From: Saprospiraceae bacterium
GTDB taxonomy: Bacteria > Bacteroidota > Bacteroidia > Chitinophagales > Saprospiraceae
NCBI GenBank assembly: GCA_016715965.1
Contig: JADJXG010000001.1
Coordinates: forward strand, 512,501-576,500
Length of the DNA: 64,000 nucleotides
Direction of reading: 5' to 3'
Position 1 is the stretch's first letter. Each line of letters begins with the position of its first letter. The notes beneath the pieces were generated by a model that worked only from the letters and a program-made list of their open reading frames with translations, did no database searches and was not told where the DNA came from. This document shows positions 17,964 to 27,126 of the stretch, piece after piece. Made by a program: the position numbers and the translations under genes.

Positions 17964-19610
17964 TTATTTTTTATATTTAGAGGTATTGGATTTTATCCTT
18001 TTCTGTAAGGTTACAAAATATCTGTGATAAGGACTAATTTTGCTGATACCTGACTCCAGATTTAACATTAACAGGATGGTTTTGGAAATGTTTATTTGAG
18101 TTTGAATCCCTATGATATGTTGTTGAAGCTTTAGTTCATTGGTAAGATATTGATAATCTGCAAATCTATAATTCAACTCAAGGTTTACTTTTGATTTTAA
18201 AAAATCCCGATACATTCTGGCACTCAGAATATTTCCATTCAGATATATTGTAGTTAGCTTATTAAAACTTGCATTAAAATTACTATAAATGAATGGAATT
18301 CTTTGCAAACTTAGACTAAAAGTATAATTGGTAGAATGGTCCGAAGCACCCTGATATCTATAAAAAATACTCCCTGATAAATTTACTTTTCTGATAGGGG
18401 AATAATTGGCTTGTAATCTTATTCCCTGTCTGGTCGCTTCTGAAAGTAATTGATCTACACGATTTGGAAATGATTCATAGAAAACAATGTTTCTGCGATT
18501 GTCATAAGAACCCTGGACATTCAATTTTTTAGAAAATTTGTATCGTGCACTAAAATACATTCCAGTCAATCTAAAATCTGTTTTTGTTGATTCTAAGGAT
18601 CTGTGAAACAAATCAAATTCCGTGGAAAAGAAAATATCAACAGATGAAAGTGGGTTGCTTGAATGCTGGAAGTAAGCAAATCGTCTGTCTGTTTTATCAA
18701 AGTACCATTGTTGTGCAATGGCCAAAGAATTTTGCATTACTCCATTTCTTCCATTTCTTGAATGATTGATAAAAATTCCTACCTGTGGAAGATGAATGTC
18801 AAATGTGTAGTTTGATAAATCGGGTCTTGTCCCCGCTATGATTCCTCCCGTCCAACTTCGGTGATTGTATTCCAATTGGAAGCCATCCGCTGCGCCCATA
18901 TTGGATAAGTATGGATTTATTCTACGCCCAAACCAGGCCAAGTAGTTTTTTCCCAAATGATAGGATAAAGACAAGGTATATACTTTTAAATCATTGGATA
19001 AAGGACCAGTCCTTTGCTCTATACCATAACGATACCGATAAGTAATGTAACTTTGAATAGAGAGTGGTGAACCGGAAATATTTTGAATGTTGAAATGACT
19101 TGACAGGCGCATTCTTCCAAAGCGATTTGATTCCCCCGGATTTAAATCACCATTGTTGGAAATCGAAAATCGGCCATTGACCAATTGTTTTACACGTTTA
19201 CTTTTTACAATCGGTTCGGGTGCAATAGCAATGCTATCTTCAGGAATTGCAATAACAGGATTAACTGTTTCTAATGGTTCCGCAGGAATCGTTTTCTTTA
19301 TAAATTCTATCTTCAAATGGTAAACGGAATCTCCTTTCTGAATTCCACTTTTATTTAATCTAACACAAACCGTGGAGCTGCTAGATTTTTGTTGAACCAA
19401 CAGTATAGGTATATATTCACTTCCCACTTTCAAGTAAAGACTATCACCAATTGTAATGGATCCTGTGGACTTAAATTTTGTATAAACATGAGATTCATTG
19501 GTATAGGAAACAATGGATGGGATAAAGCTGGTGTCTGATTGAGCTTTAATTTTGAAATGGATCCAACTCAATGCCAATAAAATAAATACAAATCTATTCA
19601 TACAAAGCAT
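17964..19610 (-). CDS. Outer-membrane beta-barrel, candidate porin partner of the multiheme cytochromes
   Basis: The 548-residue protein has a signal peptide (FVFILLALSWIHFKIKAQ). A small SH3-like beta domain (about 25-115, including IGDSLYLKVGSEYIPIL) and a Pro/Glu linker follow. The remaining 400 residues are made of alternating hydrophobic/polar strands with aromatic girdles (YRYRYGIEQ, YFSARYKFSKKLNVQGSYD, LELNYRFADYQYL), consistent with a barrel of roughly 18-20 strands. Its ATG overlaps the stop of the 58-heme gene (TAATG), implying matched production. By analogy with MtrB-type porin-cytochrome complexes it could carry a cytochrome through the outer membrane. No sequence similarity to MtrB is claimed. 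Confidence 0.75.
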   Translation of the reverse strand: MLCMNRFVFILLALSWIHFKIKAQSDTSFIPSIVSYTNESHVYTKFKSTGSITIGDSLYLKVGSEYIPILLVQQKSSSSTVCVRLNKSGIQKGDSVYHLKIEFIKKTIPAEPLETVNPVIAIPEDSIAIAPEPIVKSKRVKQLVNGRFSISNNGDLNPGESNRFGRMRLSSHFNIQNISGSPLSIQSYITYRYRYGIEQRTGPLSNDLKVYTLSLSYHLGKNYLAWFGRRINPYLSNMGAADGFQLEYNHRSWTGGIIAGTRPDLSNYTFDIHLPQVGIFINHSRNGRNGVMQNSLAIAQQWYFDKTDRRFAYFQHSSNPLSSVDIFFSTEFDLFHRSLESTKTDFRLTGMYFSARYKFSKKLNVQGSYDNRRNIVFYESFPNRVDQLLSEATRQGIRLQANYSPIRKVNLSGSIFYRYQGASDHSTNYTFSLSLQRIPFIYSNFNASFNKLTTIYLNGNILSARMYRDFLKSKVNLELNYRFADYQYLTNELKLQQHIIGIQTQINISKTILLMLNLESGISKISPYHRYFVTLQKRIKSNTSKYKK

Positions 19611-22600
19611 TAATCCTCACCGTCAGGATGACAAGAATAACAGGCGTTGCTGTTGTATGAATAATTGTTGACTCCATTGTGGTCTGAGTCCGTTTCATTT
19701 TTTGGATGACAGGTCAGGCATTGGAAAATGCTATAATTATTAGGATTGGGGTGACATTCGTTGCAAGTGTTCCACTCATTTTCGTGCTTTCCACTGTAAA
19801 TTGGAAAATGCAGCACGTCGTGGTCAAAAGTTGACGGAACCCATGCATTTTGACTGTGACAATTTGTGCAGCTGGTTGGAAATTGCGCAGATTGATGGTC
19901 CGGATTGGTTGTATTGTTATAATCGTTTTGGTGGCATCCATAACAGGTATTCGGCGTATTGTTATAATTACCCATGTGGCAAGTAAAACAATCATTTGCT
20001 ATTTGAGCGTGTGCTCCCAAAAGTGGATAATAATTGTCATGAATACCAAATCCTGCGGGTGCCCATCCCGGTGCAGTCGTGTGACAGCTTGCACAATCCG
20101 TTGGAATATTTAATGCACTGTGATTGGGATTGGCTGATGAATTGTAATCAGCTTGATGGCATCCTACACAAGTATTTGGAGTTGTGCTGTAATTTCCATT
20201 ATGGCAAACATTACAATTATTTCGGATGGTGTTGTGTGCACCATCCAGCACATAATACTGATCATGTATATCAAATCCTGCAGGTGCCCAGCCCGGTGCA
20301 GTCGTGTGACAGCTTGCACAATCTGCAGGAATATTTAAAGAATTGTGATTTGGATTGACAGAAGAATTGTAATCAGATTGATGACATCCTACACAAGTGT
20401 TCGGTGTATTGCTGTAATTTCCATTATGGCAGGCCATACAATTGTTTCTGATTGGATCATGTGCCCCATCCAATACATAATATTGATCGTGGTTGTCAAA
20501 TCTTGCAGGCATCCAATTTGGAGCAGTCGTATGACAACCAATACAATCTGTAGAAAGATTGAGATGATTGTGATTGGGATTTTGGCTATTGTTATAATCG
20601 CTTTGATGACAAGCCACACATTCTAACGGAGTATTCTTAAAACCGTTTTGATGACATTCAATGCAATCTACATTGGTATGGGCTCCTGTCAATGGAAACC
20701 TACTTGCATTGTGGTCAAAGGACATGTTCTTTTCACCGGTGGGATGACAAGCAAAACATGCATTGGATTGATAAACATATCCTCCAATACCAACATGCTT
20801 GTCATCAGTTTCAGGATTTAAATGACAAGCTGTACAGGTAAAAACTTTGAAATCTGTAGGGTTGGTATGGCAATCTACGCATTCGTCCCATTCATTTTTA
20901 TGTTTGCCGGAATAAATTGGGAAATACATTGCATCATGCATAAAATTGGAAGGCACCCAAGCACTTTCTGTATGACAAGCTGCACAATCGGTTGGAAAGC
21001 CAGCGTTGCCATGATTTGGATTCGTGGTCTGATTAAATTCAGATTGATGACATCCTACACAGGTATTGGGAGTATTGCTGTATCCATTCTGATGGCACTT
21101 TATGCATTCTGTCGCGATGTCTTTGTGTTTTCCAAGCAATGGATAAAATTGATCATGAATGTCAAAACGAGCTGGCATCCAAGCTGGAGCGGTGCTGTGA
21201 CATGATACACAATCATTGGAAAGCATCAAATTTTGATGGTTTGGTTCCAACGCAGTATTATAATCTTCTTGATGGCAACCCACACAGGTATTTGGAGTAT
21301 TTGAATAGCCATTGGCATGACATCTTTTACAATCCTGGGAAATATTTAAATGTGCACCATCTAATACATAATATTGATCATGTACATCAAATCTGGCTGG
21401 AGTCCAGCCCGGATTGGTAGAATGGCAGGATACACAATCTGTTGATAGTCCTATATTTTTATGATCCGGGTCTTTGCTTTGATCAAAATCCAATTGATGA
21501 CAATCCACACAAATTTGGGATGTGCCCTTGAATCCATTTTGATGGCATTCCAGACAATTTGTCTGTAAATGAGCACCGGTTAGCGGAAATTGGGTCGTGT
21601 TATGATCAAATCTGACGTCTGCATCACCCGTCGGGTGACATGCCAAACAAGCCTGATCCTGATAAACATAAGCGCCGACACCCAAATGAGCTTCATCGGT
21701 TTCAGGGTTGGAATGACAGATGATACAACTGGTCACTGAATAGTTGTTGGGATTAATATGGCATTCCACACACTTTGACCATACATCTTTGTGCTTCCCA
21801 CTGTACACTGGGAAGTGTTTGCCATCATGGTCAAAGAATGCAGGAACCCATGCATTTTCATTATGACATTCTTTACAATCAGTGGGGAATTGTGCGAGTT
21901 GATGATTTGGATTTTGAGAATTCGAATATTCCGTTTGATGACAACCAATGCAGGTATTTGGAGTATTGTTAAATCCTGAAACATGGCAGGTCTTACAATC
22001 CTGAGAAATCAATTGATGTGCACCATTCAATACATAAAACTGATCGTGAATTTCAAATCTAGCGGGTGCCCAGCCCGGAGCAGTGGTATGGCATGAGACA
22101 CAATCAGTCGACAAATTAAGATTGTTGTGATTGGGATCAATGGATTGATTGAACTCATTCTGATGGCAATCAACACAAACCGAAGAAGTGCCTTTAAACC
22201 CATTGGAGTGACACTCCAGACAGTCGGCCTGCAGATGCGCACCTGTCAATGGAAACAAAGTATTGTTGTGATCGAATTTAAAATCTGCATCACCAGTAGG
22301 GTGACAAGCAAAACAGGCTTGATCCTGATAGCTGTATCCGCCAACGCCCTGATGTTCTTCATCTGTTTCGGGATTTTGGTGGCAAACAGTACAACTAAAT
22401 TTTTTGAGATCGCCTGGTGTGGTATGACAATCGAGACATTGGGCCCATTCTCCTTTATGCTTACCTGAGTATATGGGAAAATGTCTTCCGTCATGGTCAA
22501 AACTGGAAGGAACCCAACTGGATTGTGAATGACAGATAATGCAATCCGTGGAGAATCCATTTGTTTTGTGGTCTGGATCGCCGGTCATATTGTAGTCATC

Positions 22601-23950
22601 GGTATGACAGGCAAAACAAGTATTGGGAGTATTGTTATAATTTCCCTGATGGCATTGTAGGCATTGATTGGAAATAATTTGATGGGCTCCTTCCAAAACA
22701 TAGTATTGATTATGAATGTCAAATTTAGCGGGTGACCAGCCAGGATCTGTGGTATGACAAATTTTACAATCCTGGTCTAAGTTTAATCGAGTATGAGATG
22801 GATTTATGGAATTCTTAAAATCGGCATCATGACAAGCGATGCATTGGGTGGGTGTCCCAGTAAATCCATTGGCATGACATTCTAAGCAATCTGCATTTCT
22901 GTGTGCTCCTGTCAATGGGAAAGCAGTGGCATCATGGTTAAACACTTCTGAGGCATCTCCTGTCGGATGGCAAGCCAGACATGCCTGATCCTGGTATTGA
23001 TAGGCATTTACAGAGCTATGCTCTTCGTCCGTTTCCGGATTGGTGTGGCAACTTGTGCAGGTAAAACTTTGAAAATTGGAAGGGTTGTTGTGACAATTCA
23101 CACAAGAAGTCCATACCTTTTGGTGTTTTCCTGAATAGATAGGAAACAAGACATCGTGCTCCGCAAATTGGGCAGGCCTCCATCCTGGATTTAGATTATG
23201 GCATTTTGCACAATCATTTGAAATCCCAGCGACCCTGTGATTTGGTTCGAGACTGGATTCAAAATCTTTTTGGTGACAGTCAAAACAGTTTTTTGAAATG
23301 TCTGAAAAAATTTCTGATTTATGACAATCCACACAACTGGGTTGAGAATGTGCATCGACCAGTGGAAAAAAGTCGTGGTTGACCCTATCAGTCTCCCATT
23401 CATCTCCAAAGATGGAATGACAACTCGAACAATCTTCCGAAAATCCATTTTTCTTATGATTGGGATTTGTGGTGCTTTCAAAGTCAGTTCTGTGGCACTC
23501 TATACACTCCAATCCCACAGGACCAAATCTAAGATTGGTCTCAGATTTGTGGCAAAGATCACAATCGATTTTGCTGTGTACTCCAATCAATGGAAAATTG
23601 GCTCTTTCATGAAGCCCTGAAACATCATCAACCAACCATGAATTGGAATTGTGACATCGATTACAAGATTGACCCACTGTATTCTGATGAATATCGGTGT
23701 GGCAGGAATTGCAATCCGGTTTTGACTTGTCAAAACTAAGATCTGTATGGCAGGAACGACACTCTACAACGCTGTGTTGACCATTTAAAGCAAATCCGGT
23801 GCTGTCATGAGAGAAAACAGAAGTTTTCGAATCAAAATCCCATGAATCAGGACGGTGGCATGAGGCGCAATCAATCTTAAGTTCTGGACCGTGGGGAGAC
23901 TGCGCATAGGCGTAACTAATTGAAAGTAAAATGAATACTACCTGTGACAA
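19610..23950 (-). CDS. Giant multiheme c-type cytochrome with 58 CxxCH motifs
   Basis: The exported product (about 1,446 residues) contains 58 CxxCH haem sites by hand count, one per about 25 residues. A leader (SQVVFILLSISYAYAQ) is followed by ten N-terminal hemes. Super-repeats then begin at each FPIYSGKH motif and hold 9, 9, 12 and 15 hemes, with a final partial repeat of 3. Recurring landmarks are NPETDEEH, CHPTGDAD, FPLTGAH, HDQYYVLDGAH and NTPNTCVGCH. The sequence gives no membrane anchor or T9SS tail. The frame is open to ATG 24031 inside the upstream gene, but TTG 23950 places the leader at the N-terminus and leaves a 13-bp overlap, so it is preferred. It probably forms the long-range electron wire of the operon. 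Confidence 0.95.
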   Translation of the reverse strand: MSQVVFILLSISYAYAQSPHGPELKIDCASCHRPDSWDFDSKTSVFSHDSTGFALNGQHSVVECRSCHTDLSFDKSKPDCNSCHTDIHQNTVGQSCNRCHNSNSWLVDDVSGLHERANFPLIGVHSKIDCDLCHKSETNLRFGPVGLECIECHRTDFESTTNPNHKKNGFSEDCSSCHSIFGDEWETDRVNHDFFPLVDAHSQPSCVDCHKSEIFSDISKNCFDCHQKDFESSLEPNHRVAGISNDCAKCHNLNPGWRPAQFAEHDVLFPIYSGKHQKVWTSCVNCHNNPSNFQSFTCTSCHTNPETDEEHSSVNAYQYQDQACLACHPTGDASEVFNHDATAFPLTGAHRNADCLECHANGFTGTPTQCIACHDADFKNSINPSHTRLNLDQDCKICHTTDPGWSPAKFDIHNQYYVLEGAHQIISNQCLQCHQGNYNNTPNTCFACHTDDYNMTGDPDHKTNGFSTDCIICHSQSSWVPSSFDHDGRHFPIYSGKHKGEWAQCLDCHTTPGDLKKFSCTVCHQNPETDEEHQGVGGYSYQDQACFACHPTGDADFKFDHNNTLFPLTGAHLQADCLECHSNGFKGTSSVCVDCHQNEFNQSIDPNHNNLNLSTDCVSCHTTAPGWAPARFEIHDQFYVLNGAHQLISQDCKTCHVSGFNNTPNTCIGCHQTEYSNSQNPNHQLAQFPTDCKECHNENAWVPAFFDHDGKHFPVYSGKHKDVWSKCVECHINPNNYSVTSCIICHSNPETDEAHLGVGAYVYQDQACLACHPTGDADVRFDHNTTQFPLTGAHLQTNCLECHQNGFKGTSQICVDCHQLDFDQSKDPDHKNIGLSTDCVSCHSTNPGWTPARFDVHDQYYVLDGAHLNISQDCKRCHANGYSNTPNTCVGCHQEDYNTALEPNHQNLMLSNDCVSCHSTAPAWMPARFDIHDQFYPLLGKHKDIATECIKCHQNGYSNTPNTCVGCHQSEFNQTTNPNHGNAGFPTDCAACHTESAWVPSNFMHDAMYFPIYSGKHKNEWDECVDCHTNPTDFKVFTCTACHLNPETDDKHVGIGGYVYQSNACFACHPTGEKNMSFDHNASRFPLTGAHTNVDCIECHQNGFKNTPLECVACHQSDYNNSQNPNHNHLNLSTDCIGCHTTAPNWMPARFDNHDQYYVLDGAHDPIRNNCMACHNGNYSNTPNTCVGCHQSDYNSSVNPNHNSLNIPADCASCHTTAPGWAPAGFDIHDQYYVLDGAHNTIRNNCNVCHNGNYSTTPNTCVGCHQADYNSSANPNHSALNIPTDCASCHTTAPGWAPAGFGIHDNYYPLLGAHAQIANDCFTCHMGNYNNTPNTCYGCHQNDYNNTTNPDHQSAQFPTSCTNCHSQNAWVPSTFDHDVLHFPIYSGKHENEWNTCNECHPNPNNYSIFQCLTCHPKNETDSDHNGVNNYSYNSNACYSCHPDGED
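19780..23150 (-). repeat. Coding super-repeat array in the 58-heme cytochrome
   Basis: Five occurrences of the FP[IV]YSGKH landmark divide the gene into repeats. A 225-nt (75-residue) three-heme module is tandemly duplicated inside repeats 3 and 4. Stretches near 20054 and 20278 are nearly identical over about 50 bases, which shows that some duplications are recent at the DNA level. Confidence 0.85.
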
Positions 23951-25788
23951 TCTATACAGGCAAGCTTTCCATTTTTGTACAGCACAAAAGACACGTTGTC
24001 CTTTATAATCGTCTCGTGACATTGGCCACAAGATACGGTTAAATGCTTCCCTTCCAATGGAAATTTTGTTTTTTCCTGATGGGAAAATGCTTTTGTATCC
24101 CAGGAATTATTGTGATGACAATACTTACAATCGGTTTTTTCTCCAAATTGACCTCCATGGGGTTCTTGATGACAAGCGTAGCACTCTTTGGTGAGATTCT
24201 TAAAGACTTGATTTTTAATAGGATCCATGCCCTTTCCAAAATGACAATTCCTGCAATTGATCTCAGTATGCTTTCCCTCCAGCTCAAATTCGGTATTTTG
24301 ATGGTCAAAATCAACCTGACTCCAGGAATTTTCGGTATGACATTTTTCACAGGTCTGGTTGGGGTAAAAAGATGGATCCAGAAAGCCCTCGTGAATATCC
24401 AAATGACAATCCACACATTTTTGACCTATGTTTTTGAATTTCCATTGATTGCTTTCTTTCAGATGACAGGCAAAACAGGGAGTTGCTTCATGAGCTCCTT
24501 TTAAAGGAAACTTGCCAAGATTGTGATCAGAAATTAAATAGCTGGATTCAGAAAATCCTTTGGTGGAATGACATTTTTTGCAGTCAGGATCGGTGGGTTT
24601 GTTGCCAAATTCTCCTTTGTGGTAATCCAGATGACAATTCTTACACAATTCATGTAAAATGGGATCTGTCATTTTACCGGATTTATGACAAAGACGGCAA
24701 TCCAAGTTTTGATGTTTGTTTTCCAAAGGAAATCCTGTGGCATCGTGGTTAAAATCTTTGTCTATTTTTTTAACAGTAAAACTTTCCTGATGGTGACATT
24801 GCTTGCAATCCAGGCCAAAACGACCCTCGTGCGGGTCTTTATGACATTCCTGACAACTTATTGATTCTATATTTTTGAATTCATAAAATTTTCTGGATGG
24901 CTGATGTCGATTGTCGTGACATTGATTGCAATGAATTGATCTGTGCTTTCCTTCTAAAGCATAACCAGTCAATGAGTGGTTAAACCCATCCCCTTTTTTG
25001 ATTTGCTTAAAATGATCTTCTGAATGACAAACCTTGCAATTTTGACCATAAGAATTGCGGTGTGGATCTTGATGACAACTCCCACAATTTTTAAACTCCA
25101 ATCCCTTATAAATAGCCAATTGCTTTCCGTCAACTGTTTCTGATTTATGGCAACTTCTACAATCCAATTTTTGATGCGCACCCAATAAAGGAAATCCGGT
25201 TTTCTGGTGGTTAAATTTGTTGGCGGACTTCCAACTCCCAAAGTCGTGACAGCTAGCACAATTTTGAGACATGTTCTTTTGGTGGTAAAGCTCATGGCAT
25301 GTTATACATTTTGGATCCAATCCCAGATAGGTGGTTGGAAGTTTACGGATGCTTGGTTCTGCAATATGATCAGGGTTATGGCATTTTCTGCAATCAATGC
25401 CTTTATGACCTCCCGATAATTCATATCCTGAGAGCTTATGGTCGAAAGTATTTTTATCAATTCTGACGGCCTCAAATTTAAGACCGTGATGTTCGCTATG
25501 GCAAGAAATGCATTCTTTGTTTTTTACAGCCACTGAACTGTGATAACCTTTATTAGAAGAAATTCTATTCTGGAGTATTTTATGACAATCCAGACATTTT
25601 TGTTCAGAAATTTTTTCTCCGAGATTGTGGCATTGGGTACAATTGCCCACACCTTCAAGATGGCTGTGTGCCTTACTCAATTTTCCCGGAGAAATTTGGG
25701 CCATGCAAATACTAAAATCTAAAAATAGAAGAAAGAAGATCCATTTTTTTAGAGGAACATTGTATATTTTATTTTGAGTTAGATACAT
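23938..25788 (-). CDS. Multiheme c-type cytochrome with 23 CxxCH motifs
   Basis: The 616-residue protein has a signal peptide (WIFFLLFLDFSICMAQ) and 23 CxxCH sites. Its repeat is unlike that of the 58-heme protein: units read FNHxxTGFPLxGxHxxLDCRxCH, then a CxxCH followed by PHxxxFGxxCxxCH. This pattern is seen in cytochrome c3/c7-like and DmsE-like periplasmic electron carriers. Its ATG overlaps the stop of the Fe-S/FAD gene (TAATG), and the 58-heme gene follows. The position suggests it takes electrons from the membrane module in the periplasm and passes them to the outer-membrane parts. Confidence 0.94.
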   Translation of the reverse strand: MYLTQNKIYNVPLKKWIFFLLFLDFSICMAQISPGKLSKAHSHLEGVGNCTQCHNLGEKISEQKCLDCHKILQNRISSNKGYHSSVAVKNKECISCHSEHHGLKFEAVRIDKNTFDHKLSGYELSGGHKGIDCRKCHNPDHIAEPSIRKLPTTYLGLDPKCITCHELYHQKNMSQNCASCHDFGSWKSANKFNHQKTGFPLLGAHQKLDCRSCHKSETVDGKQLAIYKGLEFKNCGSCHQDPHRNSYGQNCKVCHSEDHFKQIKKGDGFNHSLTGYALEGKHRSIHCNQCHDNRHQPSRKFYEFKNIESISCQECHKDPHEGRFGLDCKQCHHQESFTVKKIDKDFNHDATGFPLENKHQNLDCRLCHKSGKMTDPILHELCKNCHLDYHKGEFGNKPTDPDCKKCHSTKGFSESSYLISDHNLGKFPLKGAHEATPCFACHLKESNQWKFKNIGQKCVDCHLDIHEGFLDPSFYPNQTCEKCHTENSWSQVDFDHQNTEFELEGKHTEINCRNCHFGKGMDPIKNQVFKNLTKECYACHQEPHGGQFGEKTDCKYCHHNNSWDTKAFSHQEKTKFPLEGKHLTVSCGQCHETIIKDNVSFVLYKNGKLACIDCHR

Positions 25789-27116
25789 TATTTTTTATGG
25801 GATCTGACCGTATAACCAAATCTTTTGGTGATTTGAATACCTGTTTTTTGTAAAAATTCGGTGGGCAATTCCCCACCCGCAAAGATATACACTAAATCAT
25901 TGGTTAATTCAAAAGGTTCTTCAGAATCTGAATTCTTGATGATAACCTTGTTTTCTAAAATCTCCAGAACATTCGATTGCATTAAAAGCTTTATCCTATT
26001 TTCTGTTGCGGCCTTTTGGATATTGGAAGAATTTTCAGGTTTTAGTCGTCCAAATTTTTCTCCCCTATAAGAAAGATGCACCTGATTCTGTTCTGATAAA
26101 AGCAATGCACTTTCTATGGCGGAATCTCCACCACCCACCACCAAAACTTGCTGATCTTTGATAAGTTCGGGTTCTAGAAGTCTGTATGCAACTTTTTCCC
26201 GCTGTTCACCCGGAACTCCAAGTTTTCTAGGTGATCCCCTTCGACCAATCGCAATCAAAACACTATGACTGGTATATGCATTTCCATTTCTATCTTTAAT
26301 TTCAAAACCCTCTGGAATAGCAGTAATCTGTTCTACTTTTGTATTTTCTTGGATTGTAATGTGGTGTTTGGAGATGACATCAAACCATATATTGAGGAGT
26401 TCGGACTTATTGGTTCGTACCAATTTAACTTTTCCATACAAGGGTAAATCCATTGGCGCCGTCATCACTACTTTTGCTCTGGGAAAATTAAAAACAGTAC
26501 CGCCAAGACTATCCTGTTCCAAGGTGATGCATTTTAAGCCATCTTTTTTAGCTTGCAATGAAGCAGAAATTCCTGCAGGACCTGCCCCTATGATAATAAC
26601 ATCATATTGATTGGAATGATTGGCTGTAATACTTGCAGTAATATTTTGCATGGCTTGTTTACCTTGCTCTACACTATTTTTAATAAGACCCATTCCACCA
26701 AGTTCACCTGCTATATACACTCCTTTAACATTGGTTTCATAGGTTTGACTGACATGGGGTAAATCCACTCCTCTTTTTTCAGTGCCAATTCTAAGACTGA
26801 TCGCTTCAACCGGACAAGCATGGAAGCATGCTCCGTGGCCCACACAATGTGTGGCATTGACCAATGTTGCTTTACCATCCTTTAAACCCAATACATCTTG
26901 TTCCGGGCAAGCTTTGATGCATGCAGTACTGCCAATACAGGTATCAAGATCAATCACAGGATGTAAGGAAATGGGTTCATGAATCCCAAACTCAATGGCT
27001 TTTGTTATTTTTTCTTCTACCTTTTTTTGTTTTTTAGAAATATTATAGAGATAAATAAAAAAAACCAGCCCAATGACCAAAAAAGTGAAAATATAAATGA
27101 GTAGTTCGATATTCAT
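25788..27116 (-). CDS. Membrane-anchored ferredoxin-FAD oxidoreductase (thioredoxin-reductase-like)
   Basis: The 442-residue protein begins with one transmembrane helix (ELLIYIFTFLVIGLVFFIYL). Two [4Fe-4S] motifs follow (CIGSTACIKACP and CVGHGACFHACP), then a pyridine nucleotide-disulfide oxidoreductase module with FAD site IIIGAGPAGISASLQA and NAD(P) site VLVVGGGDSAIESALLL. The redox-active CxxC of thioredoxin reductase is absent, so it likely moves electrons between NAD(P)H or a quinone-side partner and its Fe-S centres. ATG 27116 is preferred to an upstream ATG at 27149, which would overlap the cytochrome b gene. It is the probable entry or exit point of the chain. Confidence 0.88.
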   Translation of the reverse strand: MNIELLIYIFTFLVIGLVFFIYLYNISKKQKKVEEKITKAIEFGIHEPISLHPVIDLDTCIGSTACIKACPEQDVLGLKDGKATLVNATHCVGHGACFHACPVEAISLRIGTEKRGVDLPHVSQTYETNVKGVYIAGELGGMGLIKNSVEQGKQAMQNITASITANHSNQYDVIIIGAGPAGISASLQAKKDGLKCITLEQDSLGGTVFNFPRAKVVMTAPMDLPLYGKVKLVRTNKSELLNIWFDVISKHHITIQENTKVEQITAIPEGFEIKDRNGNAYTSHSVLIAIGRRGSPRKLGVPGEQREKVAYRLLEPELIKDQQVLVVGGGDSAIESALLLSEQNQVHLSYRGEKFGRLKPENSSNIQKAATENRIKLLMQSNVLEILENKVIIKNSDSEEPFELTNDLVYIFAGGELPTEFLQKTGIQITKRFGYTVRSHKK

Positions 27117-27126
27117 TGATTGTTGA

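Noticed and set aside
20000..23150. Regularly spaced repeats resembling a CRISPR array
   Set aside because: The units are about 225 nt, in frame, protein-coding and contiguous; they are cytochrome modules, not short repeats with spacers, and no cas genes are present.
19714..25700. Many open frames antisense or out of frame within the two multiheme cytochrome genes
   Set aside because: They are shadows of the repetitive CxxCH coding pattern and have no starts, promoters or families.
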